Positions 48,524 to 57,171 of a stretch of 64,000 nucleotides of DNA are shown one piece after another. Each line of letters opens with the position of its first letter. Positions within the stretch are counted from its first letter, which is position 1. This stretch comes from Enterobacter asburiae (lineage in GTDB: Bacteria > Pseudomonadota > Gammaproteobacteria > Enterobacterales > Enterobacteriaceae), in the NCBI RefSeq assembly GCF_008080435.1, contig NZ_VRKN01000010.1, forward strand, positions 62,001 through 126,000. The letters run 5' to 3'. Below the pieces are notes generated by a model. That model saw only the letters and a program-made list of their open reading frames with translations. It did no database searches and had not been told where the DNA came from. A program made the position numbers and the translations under genes.

Positions 48524-50803
48524 ATGTCCTCACACCGCCCCCCTTTTTTCGCCAGCGCCCGCGGACGCCTGCTGATTTTTAATCTGCTGGTGGTCGCCGT
48601 GACGCTGATGGTGAGCGGCGTGGCGGTACTCGGCTTTCGTCATGCCAGCCAGATCCAGGAGCAGGTGCAGCAGCAAACGCTGGATGACATGACCGGTAGC
48701 ATGAACCTGGCCCGTGATACCGCAAACGTAGCAACGGCGGCGGTGCGGCTTTCGCAGGTAGTCGGGGCGCTGGAGTACAAAGGTGAAGCCGAGCGGTTGA
48801 AGCAGACCCAAATGGCATTGCGGCACTCGCTGGAACAGCTTGCCGAGGCACCGCTGGCGCTGCAGGAGCCGGCGCTGGTGGCTCGAATCATTCAGAGAAG
48901 TAATGAGTTGCAGCAGAGTGTGAACGGGATGCTGGAGCGCGGACAGCGACGTCATCTGGAGCGGAACGCACTCCTTAGCGCGCTCTACCAGAGCCAGAGC
49001 TACCTGCGCCATTTGCAGGATATTAACCGTCGTTACGACAGCAACGTGCCGGATGCGCAGCAGCTTCTGGAAATGGACAGGCTGATCGCCGCCGCCATTG
49101 ATACCCCTTCGCCGCGCGCGACGGTTCATCAACTGGACGCCGTGACGGCAACGCTGCCCCGGAGCGCCATACAGCCGGTCGTGAACGCGGTCCTGCCCGA
49201 TTTCAACGACGAGCTGCAAAAGCTTGCTCCGCTGTCGAAACAGCTGGAAGAGAGCGACCTGTCGATCAGCTGGTATATGTTCCACATCAAGGCGCTGGTG
49301 GCGATCCTCAACAGTGACATCAATCAGTACGTCGAGCAGGTGGCGCAGGCCTCCCGGCTTCGCACTGCCCAGAGTCATCACGAGCTGCAATCCATCAGCG
49401 TGTTTATCAGTATTTTCGCCGTGCTGGCGCTGATCATCACCGGGTGCGCCTGCTGGTATATCTACCGTAACCTGGGTTCTAACCTGACGGCCATATCCCG
49501 GGCGATGTCGCGCCTGGCCCACGGGGAGCAGGATGTTTCAGTGCCTGCGCTACAGCGGCGCGATGAGCTGGGTGAACTGGCGCGCGCGTTTAACGTTTTT
49601 GCCCGCAATACCGCCTCGCTTGAGCACACCACGCGCCTGCTGAAGGAAAAAACCACGCAGATGGAGATCGACCGCGTTGAGCGTCAGGGGCTTGAAGAGG
49701 CACTGCTGCACAGCCAGAAGATGAAGGCCGTCGGGCAACTGACCGGCGGGCTGGCGCATGATTTTAACAACCTGCTGGCGGTGATCATCGGCAGCCTTGA
49801 ACTCACCGACCCCGAGTCAAAAGACGCGCCGCGCATTACCCGGGCGCTGAAGGCGGCCGAACGCGGCGCACTGCTGACCCAGCGCCTGCTGGCGTTTTCC
49901 CGCAAGCAATCCCTGACGCCGCATGGGGTAGAGATGCTGCCGCTGCTGGAGAACCTCCGGGAACTGATGCGCCACTCCCTGCCTGCCACTCTCACGCTCG
50001 AGATTGAAGCACAATCCCCGGCGTGGCCCGCGTGGATTGACGTTAGCCAGCTGGAAAACGCCATCATCAACCTGGTGATGAACGCGCGTGATGCGATGGA
50101 AGGGCAAAGCGGCGTAATTAAAATTCGGACCTGGAATCAGCGTGTCACCCGCAGCGACGGGCGCAGGCAGGATATGGTGGCGCTGGAGGTCATTGACCGC
50201 GGCAGCGGCATGTCGCAGGAGGTAAAATCCCGGGTCTTTGAACCGTTCTTCACCACCAAACAGACCGGAAGCGGGAGCGGGTTAGGCCTGTCGATGGTGT
50301 ACGGCTTTGTGCGCCAGTCCGGCGGTCGCGTGGAGATTGAAAGCGCGCCGGGGCAGGGAACGACCGTTCGGCTTCATCTCCCGCGCTCGGTGCTGCCTGC
50401 CGCTGCTGCTGATGAAGCGCTGTCAGCCACCGCCTCTGTCGATAACGAGCGGCTGGTCCTGGTGCTGGAAGATGAGGCGGATGTCCGTCAGACCCTGTGT
50501 GAGCAGCTGCATCAGCTTGGTTACCTGACGCTGGAAGCGGATAACGGTGAACAGGCTTTGAACATGCTGGAGGCATCACCGGATATTGGCATGTTTATCA
50601 GCGACCTGATGTTGCCCGGCAGCCTCAGCGGAGCCGAGGTGATTAACCATGTGCGTAATCATTATCCGCAGCTTCCGGTGTTGCTGATCAGTGGGCAGGA
50701 TTTACGTCCGGCGCATAACCCGCAATTGCCGGACGTTCAGTTACTGCGTAAGCCGTTTACGCGGGTGCAGCTGGCGCAGGCGCTGCGGAAAGTCTGTTTA
50801 TAA
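48524..50803 (+). CDS. Hybrid sensor histidine kinase with C-terminal receiver
   Basis: A 759-aa inner-membrane hybrid kinase. TM1 lies at about residues 16-40, a large helical periplasmic sensor at about 41-290 (TorS-like four-helix type), TM2 at about 295-318 (SVFISIFAVLALIITGCACW), and then a HAMP domain. The HisKA His is in GGLAHDFNNLLAV near 410. The ATPase domain has N-box NLVMNARDAM, G1 DRGSGMS and G2 SGSGLGLSMVYG. A receiver domain at about 640-755 has its Asp in ISDLMLPG. No HPt domain is visible, unlike TorS. The ATG at 48524 has acggagc upstream; the GTG at 48500 is rejected. It probably controls the divergent sugar operon with the regulator at 41509. Confidence 0.9.
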   Translation: MSSHRPPFFASARGRLLIFNLLVVAVTLMVSGVAVLGFRHASQIQEQVQQQTLDDMTGSMNLARDTANVATAAVRLSQVVGALEYKGEAERLKQTQMALRHSLEQLAEAPLALQEPALVARIIQRSNELQQSVNGMLERGQRRHLERNALLSALYQSQSYLRHLQDINRRYDSNVPDAQQLLEMDRLIAAAIDTPSPRATVHQLDAVTATLPRSAIQPVVNAVLPDFNDELQKLAPLSKQLEESDLSISWYMFHIKALVAILNSDINQYVEQVAQASRLRTAQSHHELQSISVFISIFAVLALIITGCACWYIYRNLGSNLTAISRAMSRLAHGEQDVSVPALQRRDELGELARAFNVFARNTASLEHTTRLLKEKTTQMEIDRVERQGLEEALLHSQKMKAVGQLTGGLAHDFNNLLAVIIGSLELTDPESKDAPRITRALKAAERGALLTQRLLAFSRKQSLTPHGVEMLPLLENLRELMRHSLPATLTLEIEAQSPAWPAWIDVSQLENAIINLVMNARDAMEGQSGVIKIRTWNQRVTRSDGRRQDMVALEVIDRGSGMSQEVKSRVFEPFFTTKQTGSGSGLGLSMVYGFVRQSGGRVEIESAPGQGTTVRLHLPRSVLPAAAADEALSATASVDNERLVLVLEDEADVRQTLCEQLHQLGYLTLEADNGEQALNMLEASPDIGMFISDLMLPGSLSGAEVINHVRNHYPQLPVLLISGQDLRPAHNPQLPDVQLLRKPFTRVQLAQALRKVCL

Positions 50804-50894
50804 GCGGCGCTATTTAGGAATTCATCAAGAGCGTGACTAAACCGGATGATGCTAATCTGCGCAAAATTTGGCAGATTGGGATATAAAGGGAACT

Positions 50895-51431
50895 ATGCCG
50901 GTACTTACAAGAGGGGACTCACAAATGATCGTGATGCCTACAACTTACAGCCCAAAGACCGTAGCAAGGTCATTCAAGCTCGTTGATGAATTCGTGCTCT
51001 CCGGGCGAGTGTTACATGTCATTTTTGATAGCCAGACGCCAAGGGCTGCGATTATTGGAGCGGATGTCGAAACCTTCGATGGTGTGCCTCGGCATCGGGT
51101 TGTTGCTGCCCTGGATTTACAACGTAAAACGCATTTGGGTGAAGATGTCATTGCTGTCGAGCGCTGTTGGGAAGATGCCAACGTTATTCAGGTAGAAGGT
51201 ATATGCGTTGATCCCGCCGAGCGTGACAAGGGACTGGCAACTCGCCTGTATGAAGCCCTGGTATTACAGTGTGGCGTGACGCTTGTCAGTTACTTTGAAC
51301 AATATGATGGTAGCAAGGTTATCTATGACGGAGGTTGTATACTCGAAGATCGTATCTGGAGCCATTCGCCGGATCAAAATGTTATGGCATTGTACTGGTT
51401 GCAGAAAACAAACAGCGTGCGAATCAACTAA
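50895..51431 (+). CDS. Orphan protein with GNAT-like acetyltransferase segment
   Basis: About 178 aa from ATG 50895, or 168 aa from ATG 50925, which has a better Shine-Dalgarno (gagggga, 7 nt). The only family signal is VEGICVDPAERDKGLATRLYEALV near residues 108-130, which fits the GNAT acetyl-CoA-binding motif A (R/Q-x-x-G-x-G/A pattern, here RDKGLA). The rest is unlike any protein I recognise. Base composition is lower in G+C than the neighbours. It is not in K-12 here, stands between the sugar module and yjdP, and has no operon partner. Possibly acquired; function unknown. Confidence 0.6.
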   Translation: MPVLTRGDSQMIVMPTTYSPKTVARSFKLVDEFVLSGRVLHVIFDSQTPRAAIIGADVETFDGVPRHRVVAALDLQRKTHLGEDVIAVERCWEDANVIQVEGICVDPAERDKGLATRLYEALVLQCGVTLVSYFEQYDGSKVIYDGGCILEDRIWSHSPDQNVMALYWLQKTNSVRIN

Positions 51432-51529
51432 TGGAAGATCCAGGACACACCTGAATTTGAGATTCCTCCGCTACCCCCGTTCCCTGCCGTTCATTATCGT
51501 AAAGCCAGTTCACCTGCGAGTCTGGCCTT

Positions 51530-51856
51530 ATGAAACGTTACTCAACTGCTTTGTTATTCGGTCTGCTGTCACTCACCAGCCAACTGGCTCATGCCGATAT
51601 TGTTGATGATGCTATTGGCAACATTCAGCAGGCGATCAACGATGCTTATAATCCCAGCAGCAGTCGCAGCAGCGATGACAATGACGATCGTTATGACCGC
51701 AACCGACAGACCGACAGTCGCCAGTACGACGATCGTCGTCGGCAGCTGGAAGACCGGCGCCGCCGTTTAGACGAGCGTCAGCGTCAGTTGGATGACGATC
51801 GCCGTCGGTTAGAAGAGGATGAGCGCAGGTTAGAAGACGATTACGACCGAGGTTAA
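51530..51856 (+). CDS. yjdP: Secreted highly charged protein YjdP
   Basis: A 108-aa protein with a signal peptide (MKRYSTALLFGLLSLTSQLAHA, cut before DIVDD). A short conserved head (DDAIGNIQQAINDAYNP) is followed by an Asp/Arg-rich tail with repeated RRRQLEDRRRRLDERQRQLDDD-type heptads, predicting a long charged helix or coiled coil. It is collinear with E. coli YjdP, which also adjoins the phn operon. Function unknown. Confidence 0.9.
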   Translation: MKRYSTALLFGLLSLTSQLAHADIVDDAIGNIQQAINDAYNPSSSRSSDDNDDRYDRNRQTDSRQYDDRRRQLEDRRRRLDERQRQLDDDRRRLEEDERRLEDDYDRG

Positions 51857-51869
51857 GTGCGGCCTGTTG

Positions 51870-51903
51870 CCCTCACCCCAACCCTCTCCCACGGGAGAGG
51901 GAG
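51870..51903. repeat. Single CCCTCACCC/CCCTCTCCC palindromic unit after yjdP and phnP
   Basis: ccctcacccc (51870-51879) followed by the palindrome ccctctcccacgggagaggg to 51901. It lies between convergent yjdP and phnP and may terminate both. Confidence 0.8.
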
Positions 51904-51908
51904 AAAAC

Positions 51909-52667
51909 CTAATCCAGCACCAAAACCATCCCGTCATAGCCCGCTTCTATGCCCTGCGGTAGCGGGTTATTCATCATCCACACGTCAAACTGATGGCTGA
52001 TGTGCGTCAGGATCACCTGCGGGCAGCCAATCACCTCATTTAGCGCAATCACGGTGTTCAGGTCGCAATGGTTTCGCGGCGTCTCTTCGCGCGGCCCATG
52101 GCTGCAGTCGATAATTAACGCCTGCGGCTGGTTGTTGAGCAGGAATTTCACCGTTTTTTCCGGCAACCCGACGGTGTCGGAAAGCCATGCTACACGGCTG
52201 TGGGCGGACTCCAGCAGATACCCGAACGTGAGTTTTGAATGGTTAAGCGGTAGCGGAGTGACCCGTAGTCCCTGGAGCTCAAACATCACAAACGGCTCTA
52301 CCGTGTGGCTGAAATCCAGAATCCCCGGATGTTTAAACAGGTCGTCGCATCCCGCGTCGTCCGGCGGACCGTAAACCGGAATGGTCGCGCCAACACCCCA
52401 GCGCAGGGGGAATAACCCCTGGACGTGATCCATATGGTAATGGGTCAGCAAAAACTGCTGGAAGCTGCCCGCGGGCCAATCGTCCATCAGGTGCGGAATG
52501 CCCGCGTCCAGCAGCGTCACCGCATCGTTGAATTTGACCACCGCGCTACAGGGGCGACGGCGATAGTTGTCCTGCAGGCGCGCCCGGCGACACGCCGCAC
52601 AGTCGCAGCCAAAGACCGGCACCAACTGGGCACCACCCGTTCCCGTCAACGTGATTGTCAGACTCAT
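51909..52667 (-). CDS. phnP: Phosphoribosyl 1,2-cyclic phosphate phosphodiesterase PhnP
   Basis: Metallo-beta-lactamase-fold hydrolase that opens 5-phosphoribosyl 1,2-cyclic phosphate to ribose 1,5-bisphosphate at the end of the C-P lyase pathway. 252 aa as in E. coli. The metal motif is THYHMDH near residue 75, with further ligands in [10 protein letters not shown] near 143, WLSDTVGL near 163 and LTHISHQFD near 220. An N-terminal [10 protein letters not shown] zinc-cysteine cluster is typical of PhnP. Last gene of the phn operon. Confidence 0.96.
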   Translation of the reverse strand: MSLTITLTGTGGAQLVPVFGCDCAACRRARLQDNYRRRPCSAVVKFNDAVTLLDAGIPHLMDDWPAGSFQQFLLTHYHMDHVQGLFPLRWGVGATIPVYGPPDDAGCDDLFKHPGILDFSHTVEPFVMFELQGLRVTPLPLNHSKLTFGYLLESAHSRVAWLSDTVGLPEKTVKFLLNNQPQALIIDCSHGPREETPRNHCDLNTVIALNEVIGCPQVILTHISHQFDVWMMNNPLPQGIEAGYDGMVLVLD

Positions 52668-52676
52668 AACGCACCT

Positions 52677-53111
52677 CTACAGCGGTTTGGTGAATCGGAA
52701 ATGGCTCTGCGTATATCCTTCACGAACGTAAAAACGGTGCGCGTCAGTGCGCTTCACGCTGGTGGAAAGTTCGGTCAGCTCCGCACCGGCCTGTCGTGCC
52801 ACCTCTTCCGCCCAGGCCAGCAGCTGACTTCCCACCTTTAACCCACGCGCCTGCGGCATCACGACCAGCTCCTGGATCTCGCCGATCCAGCGCGCGTGAT
52901 GGAGGTGAAACTGCATGTGCAGACCGATCATGCCGATGACCTGTCCCTCTATCTCCGCAAGCTGGTAGCGCATGTTGTGATCCTGCAAATTGGCAAGATA
53001 GCCCGCGTGAAACGCCTGGCGATCGAACTCTGCCTGCTTAAGCTCGCAGATCAGGGCGTAAACACTCTGCGCATCGTCGGCGGTGGCGGGGCGAAGCTGG
53101 CAGTCAGGCAT
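52677..53111 (-). CDS. phnO: Aminoalkylphosphonate N-acetyltransferase PhnO
   Basis: GNAT acetyltransferase that acetylates 1-aminoalkyl- and 2-aminoethylphosphonates, detoxifying or preparing them for C-P lyase. 144 aa as in E. coli. The acetyl-CoA motif is [21 protein letters not shown] near residue 86. The ATG at 53111 ([10 protein letters not shown]) is the family start and overlaps the phnN stop by 8 bp; the frame remains open far upstream antisense-like inside phnN without similarity. Confidence 0.95.
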   Translation of the reverse strand: MPDCQLRPATADDAQSVYALICELKQAEFDRQAFHAGYLANLQDHNMRYQLAEIEGQVIGMIGLHMQFHLHHARWIGEIQELVVMPQARGLKVGSQLLAWAEEVARQAGAELTELSTSVKRTDAHRFYVREGYTQSHFRFTKPL

Positions 53112-53652
53112 GCTGTTTCTCCTTGTGACGAATAAGCGATAAAAAAGTATCGACTGACTGTAGCAAACTTCCGTCGTTATTGAGGATGTGGCAGTCTGAC
53201 GGGGTATAGCGGGCCGCACGCTCAAGCCGCTGATCGATCTCACGGGCCGATTCACGCCCCCGACTCTGCAGCCGGCTGCGCAAGACGTCCGGCGAAACCT
53301 GCAGACAGACCGGCAGCAGGGCCGCCCCATAGCGGGCCCGCGCTTGTGGCAGATGCGCACGTGAGCCGTTAACCAGCACGTCGAAGCCCGCATGCAGCCA
53401 CAGATCGGTCTCAATGCCGATCCCATAGTAATAACCGTTGGCATGCCAGCTGAGCGCCAGCAGGTTTTGCCCGGCACGGATGAAAAACTCCTGCTCGCTC
53501 AGGGCGATATGGTTTTCACTCCCTGCATTGGCCGCGCGGGTAATATAGCGATGCGCCACCAGCAATTGCGGATGTTCCCGCTGCCGCAAGGTAGACAGCA
53601 GGCTGTCCTTACCGGAGCCGGAGGGCCCCATTAACCAGATGAGCCTTCCCAT
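53104..53652 (-). CDS. phnN: Ribose 1,5-bisphosphate phosphokinase PhnN
   Basis: ATP-dependent kinase converting ribose 1,5-bisphosphate to PRPP, 182 aa (E. coli 185). The Walker A motif [11 protein letters not shown] begins near residue 9, followed by the guanylate-kinase-like fold: HRYITR near 35 and the [11 protein letters not shown] block near 90. It overlaps phnM by 1 bp upstream and phnO by 8 bp downstream. Confidence 0.95.
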   Translation of the reverse strand: MGRLIWLMGPSGSGKDSLLSTLRQREHPQLLVAHRYITRAANAGSENHIALSEQEFFIRAGQNLLALSWHANGYYYGIGIETDLWLHAGFDVLVNGSRAHLPQARARYGAALLPVCLQVSPDVLRSRLQSRGRESAREIDQRLERAARYTPSDCHILNNDGSLLQSVDTFLSLIRHKEKQHA

Positions 53653-54788
53653 CAGAACACCCTTTTACCCTGACGCCAGACGTGGTCGATATGGATGTGC
53701 TCCCCCTTGCGGTGGGCCAGCACCAGATCCGCGCGTTTACCCTCGGCGATTTCCCCGCGATCCTGAAGATTGAGCGCCGAGGCTGGGTTTTTCGTCACCA
53801 GGCGAATCGCCTGCGGCAGCGTAAAGCTGTTGCCCTCGTCGTCGGCCACCCGGAACGCCGCATCCAGCAGGCTGGCGGGGTAGTAGTCGGACGAGAGAAT
53901 ATCCAGCAGGCCAAGCGCGGCAAGCTTGCTGGCCGCGACGTTACCGGAGTGCGATCCGCCACGCACGATGTTCGGTGCCCCCATCAGCACGTTCATGCCG
54001 TGCTTGCGGGAGGCTTCAGCCGCTTCAAACGTGGTGGGAAATTCGGCGATCACGCTGCCAAGCTGGTGGGATTCGAGCACGTGATCGTGTGTGGCGTCGT
54101 CATGGCTGGCCAGCGCGATATTGCGGTCACGACACATCGCGGCAATCCTGAGACGGTTAGGCTGCGACCATTGTGCCGCAAGCTGAAGCTGCTCTTCTTC
54201 GTAACGGGCCATTTCTGCATCGTTGAGAGAATATTTGCCCTGATAGTATTCGCGATATTTCTCAATATTGGCGAACTGGCGCTGCCCCGGCGAGTGGTCC
54301 ATCAGGGAGACCAGCGAGACCGGTTCGCGACCAACCAGCTTTTCAAACAGCGGCAGGGTGGTGTGATGCGGCAGTTCGCAGCGCAGATGCAGGCGGTGCT
54401 CGGCGCGGTTGAGGCCGCGCTTTTGCGTCTCTTCCACGGCGTTAATCATCTTTTCGAGATTTTCCAGGCGATCGCCGCCGTCGCGTACGTCGCCAATGGC
54501 CACCGCGTCCAGCACCGTGGTGATGCCGCTGGCGACCATCAGCGCGTCATGGCTACTCATTGCCGAATGGGCGGGCCAGTCCACCTTCGGACGCGGGGTG
54601 AAGAATTTGTCCAGATTATCGGTATGCAGCTCAATCAGCCCCGGCAGTAGCCAGCCGCCTTCACCGTCCATCGCTTCAGGGGAGCGGCTCGGGGTTTCGG
54701 CAAAGGCGCGGATGACGCCGTCCTGGATTTCTATCGAGCCATCAACGACTTCATTTTCCAGCACCAGCTTGACGTTATTGATAATCAT
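53652..54788 (-). CDS. phnM: Alpha-D-ribose 1-methylphosphonate 5-triphosphate diphosphatase PhnM
   Basis: Amidohydrolase-superfamily pyrophosphatase removing PPi from the ribose-phosphonate triphosphate intermediate, 378 aa. Metal residues appear in [17 protein letters not shown] near residue 54, HLRCELPHH near 150, SHDDATHDH near 228 (His-Asp-Asp) and [10 protein letters not shown] near 299. It overlaps phnL by 4 bp (ATGA). Confidence 0.96.
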   Translation of the reverse strand: MIINNVKLVLENEVVDGSIEIQDGVIRAFAETPSRSPEAMDGEGGWLLPGLIELHTDNLDKFFTPRPKVDWPAHSAMSSHDALMVASGITTVLDAVAIGDVRDGGDRLENLEKMINAVEETQKRGLNRAEHRLHLRCELPHHTTLPLFEKLVGREPVSLVSLMDHSPGQRQFANIEKYREYYQGKYSLNDAEMARYEEEQLQLAAQWSQPNRLRIAAMCRDRNIALASHDDATHDHVLESHQLGSVIAEFPTTFEAAEASRKHGMNVLMGAPNIVRGGSHSGNVAASKLAALGLLDILSSDYYPASLLDAAFRVADDEGNSFTLPQAIRLVTKNPASALNLQDRGEIAEGKRADLVLAHRKGEHIHIDHVWRQGKRVF

Positions 54789-55465
54789 GTGTGGGTCCCC
54801 ATCGGGTGCAATCTGTCCGCCACGCGGGAGCGAACGGCGTCGTCGTGGAAGATCCCGACGATCGCCGCCCCGCGCGCTTTAGCCTGTTCGATCAGCTCCA
54901 CCACGGCCGCGCTGTTTTTGTTGTCCAGCGAGGCGGTAGGTTCATCCAGAAGTAAAATCGGGTAGTCGACAATAAAGCCGCGGGCGATATTGACGCGCTG
55001 CTGCTCGCCGCCGGAAAAGGTCGACGGGGCAAGGTGCCACAGGCGCTCCGGCACGTTGAGGCGCGTCAGCAGGCTGGTGGCTTTGGCGGCGCAGGTTTCG
55101 CGCGGCACGCCGAGATCCAGCAGCGGCTGCATCACCACGTCCAGGGAGGAGATCCGTGGGATCACCCGCAGAAACTGGCTTACCCAGCCGATCGTCGTGC
55201 GGCGCACTTCCAGCACTTTACGCGCGGGGGCCTGCACCAGATCGACCCACTCATCATTGTGGCGAATGTGAATATGGCCTTCGTCCGGCAGGTAGTTAGC
55301 GTACAGGGAGCGCAGCAGGGTGGATTTACCGCTGCCGGAATGGCCGTGCAGCACCACGCATTCGCCGTTGCTGACCTCTAACGAGGCATTTTGCAGTACC
55401 GGCAGGCGCACGCCGTTTTGCTGGTGGAGCACAAAGGTCTTACTTACGTTTTGTACGTGGATCAT
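54785..55465 (-). CDS. phnL: C-P lyase complex ABC-type subunit PhnL
   Basis: ABC-ATPase-like subunit needed with PhnI, G and H for the nucleosidase step that forms ribose methylphosphonate triphosphate. 226 aa. Walker [12 protein letters not shown] near residue 40, signature [15 protein letters not shown] near 149, Walker [12 protein letters not shown] near 170. No membrane partner is encoded. It is separated from phnK by a 108-bp gap filled with a BIME. Confidence 0.96.
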   Translation of the reverse strand: MIHVQNVSKTFVLHQQNGVRLPVLQNASLEVSNGECVVLHGHSGSGKSTLLRSLYANYLPDEGHIHIRHNDEWVDLVQAPARKVLEVRRTTIGWVSQFLRVIPRISSLDVVMQPLLDLGVPRETCAAKATSLLTRLNVPERLWHLAPSTFSGGEQQRVNIARGFIVDYPILLLDEPTASLDNKNSAAVVELIEQAKARGAAIVGIFHDDAVRSRVADRLHPMGTHT

Positions 55466-55487
55466 GTTGGCCTCGTGGCGTTTTCTT

Positions 55488-55564
55488 GCCGGGTGGCGCT
55501 TCGCTTACCCGGCCTACAAATAGCGCAGTCCGTAGGCCGGGTAAGGCGAAGCCGCCACCCGGCA
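55488..55564. repeat. BIME inside the phn operon, between phnK and phnL
   Basis: gccgggtggcgcttcgcttacccggc (split at 55488-55513) faces gccgggtaaggcg...gccacccggc (55535-55564), separated by 21 bp. The two units are near-identical inverted copies that can form a long hairpin in the operon mRNA. Confidence 0.9.
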
Positions 55565-55573
55565 ACAGCAACC

Positions 55574-56329
55574 TCAGTTCTGCAATACGGATGACACCAG
55601 CAGCTGGGTATACGGATGGTGTGGATCGTCGAGCACCCGGTCGGTTAACCCACTTTCCACCACCTGGCCCTGCTTCATTACCAGCAGACGGTCCGCCAGC
55701 AGGCGCGCGACGCCCAAATCGTGGGTGACAATCACCACCGCAAGGTTCAGCTCCACCACCAGACCGCGCAGCAGGTCGAGCAGGCGCGCCTGTACGGAGA
55801 CGTCCAGCCCACCGGTGGGTTCATCCATAAACACCAGCTTCGGATGGGTGACCAGATTGCGGGCAATCTGCAGACGCTGCTGCATGCCGCCGGAGAAGGT
55901 CGTTGGCAGGTCGTCGATCCGCGAGGCGGGGATTTCAACCTCCTCCAGCCAGTGCTGGGCGGTGGCGCGGATGTTGCCGTAGTGGCGCGCGCCGGTGGCC
56001 ATCAGGCGTTCGCCGATGTTGCCTCCCGCCGACACCTGACGGCGCAGACCGTCCATCGGGTGCTGATGCACCACGCCCCACTCGGTGCGCAGCAGGCGGC
56101 GGCGCTCGGCCTCGCTCATGCCGTACAGCGAGGCGCCCTCATACAAAATGTCGCCGTTCTGCGGCGTCAGGCGCGCAGAGATGGACTTCAGCAGGGTGGT
56201 TTTGCCGGAGCCGGACTCGCCGACAATCCCCAGCACTTCGCCCGGCCACAGCTCGAATGACACATCGCTGAAGCCTTTGCCCGGCGCATAAAGGTGGGTC
56301 AGGTTATTAACCGAAAGCAGCGGTTTCAT
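55574..56329 (-). CDS. phnK: C-P lyase complex ABC-type subunit PhnK
   Basis: ABC-ATPase-like subunit that docks on the PhnGHIJ core, 251 aa (E. coli 252). Walker A GESGSGKTTLL near residue 38, signature FSGGMQQRLQIARNL near 152, Walker B FMDEPTGGLDVS near 174. The ATG at 56329 (MKPLLSVNNL) overlaps the phnJ stop by 4 bp; longer open frame upstream lies within phnJ. Confidence 0.96.
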   Translation of the reverse strand: MKPLLSVNNLTHLYAPGKGFSDVSFELWPGEVLGIVGESGSGKTTLLKSISARLTPQNGDILYEGASLYGMSEAERRRLLRTEWGVVHQHPMDGLRRQVSAGGNIGERLMATGARHYGNIRATAQHWLEEVEIPASRIDDLPTTFSGGMQQRLQIARNLVTHPKLVFMDEPTGGLDVSVQARLLDLLRGLVVELNLAVVIVTHDLGVARLLADRLLVMKQGQVVESGLTDRVLDDPHHPYTQLLVSSVLQN

Positions 56330-57171
56330 TGGCTGTTCGCCTCGCTCTGTTGGCGGCAGTAATCGGTGTCGGAGCAGACAAACATCCGTTTGCCCGTGTC
56401 GTCCAGCACCACTTCGTCCAGATAGCTGTGTTTGGATCCGCAGATGGCGCACGGCTCGTCCCACTCCTGCACCGTAAACGGGTGATCGTCGAAATCCAGG
56501 CTTTCCACGCGGGTGTAAGGCGGAACGGCGTAGATGCGTTTTTCGCGCCCGGCGCCGAACAGCTGCAGGGCGGGCATCATGTCCATCTTCGGGTTATCGA
56601 ATTTCGGAATTGGAGACGGATCCATCACGTAGCGCCCGTTGACCTTCACCGGGTAGGCGTAGGTGGTGGCGATATGGCCGAAGCGGGCGATATCCTCATA
56701 CAGCTTCACCTGCATGACCCCGTACTCTTCCAGCGCATGCATGGTGCGGGTTTCGGTTTCGCGCGGCTCGATAAAGCGCAGCGGCTCCGGGATCGGCACC
56801 TGGAAAATCAAAATCTGATCTTCTGTCAGCGGGGTTTCGGGAATGCGGTGGCGGGTCTGGATCAGCGTCGCGTCTTCGGTTTTTTCGGTGGTGTTGACGC
56901 CGGTTACCCGCTGGAAGAAGTTGCGGATCGACACGGCGTTTGTGGTGTCGTCTGCACCCTGGTCAATGACCTTCAGCACGTCCGCCTCGCCGATTACGCT
57001 GGCGGTAATCTGAATACCGCCCGTGCCCCAGCCGTAGGGCATCGGCATTTCGCGACCGCCGAACGGCACCTGATAGCCCGGAATAGCCACCGCTTTAAGT
57101 ATGGCGCGGCGGATCATGCGTTTGGTTTGCTCATCCAGGTAAGCAAAGTTATAGCCGCTTAAGTTAGCCAT
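56326..57171 (-). CDS. phnJ: C-P lyase radical-SAM subunit PhnJ
   Basis: Radical S-adenosylmethionine enzyme that breaks the carbon-phosphorus bond, releasing the alkane and a cyclic ribose phosphate. 281 aa as in E. coli. The unusual cluster motif C-x2-C-x21-C-x5-C is intact near residues 241-272 (PCAICG...FVCSDTDYC), including the active-site cysteine of the last segment. The N-terminal glycine region MPYGWGTGGIQIT lies near 44. It overlaps phnI by 8 bp. Confidence 0.97.
   Translation of the reverse strand: MANLSGYNFAYLDEQTKRMIRRAILKAVAIPGYQVPFGGREMPMPYGWGTGGIQITASVIGEADVLKVIDQGADDTTNAVSIRNFFQRVTGVNTTEKTEDATLIQTRHRIPETPLTEDQILIFQVPIPEPLRFIEPRETETRTMHALEEYGVMQVKLYEDIARFGHIATTYAYPVKVNGRYVMDPSPIPKFDNPKMDMMPALQLFGAGREKRIYAVPPYTRVESLDFDDHPFTVQEWDEPCAICGSKHSYLDEVVLDDTGKRMFVCSDTDYCRQQSEANSQ

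Noticed and set aside
52677..53477. A 266-codon protein covering phnO and antisense-frame sequence upstream
   Set aside because: Only the last 144 codons match PhnO; the first 122 lie inside phnN in another frame. The start is ATG 53111.
55574..56464. An N-terminally extended PhnK of 296 residues
   Set aside because: The extra 45 codons lie inside phnJ in a different frame. ATG 56329 overlaps the phnJ stop and matches the family start.
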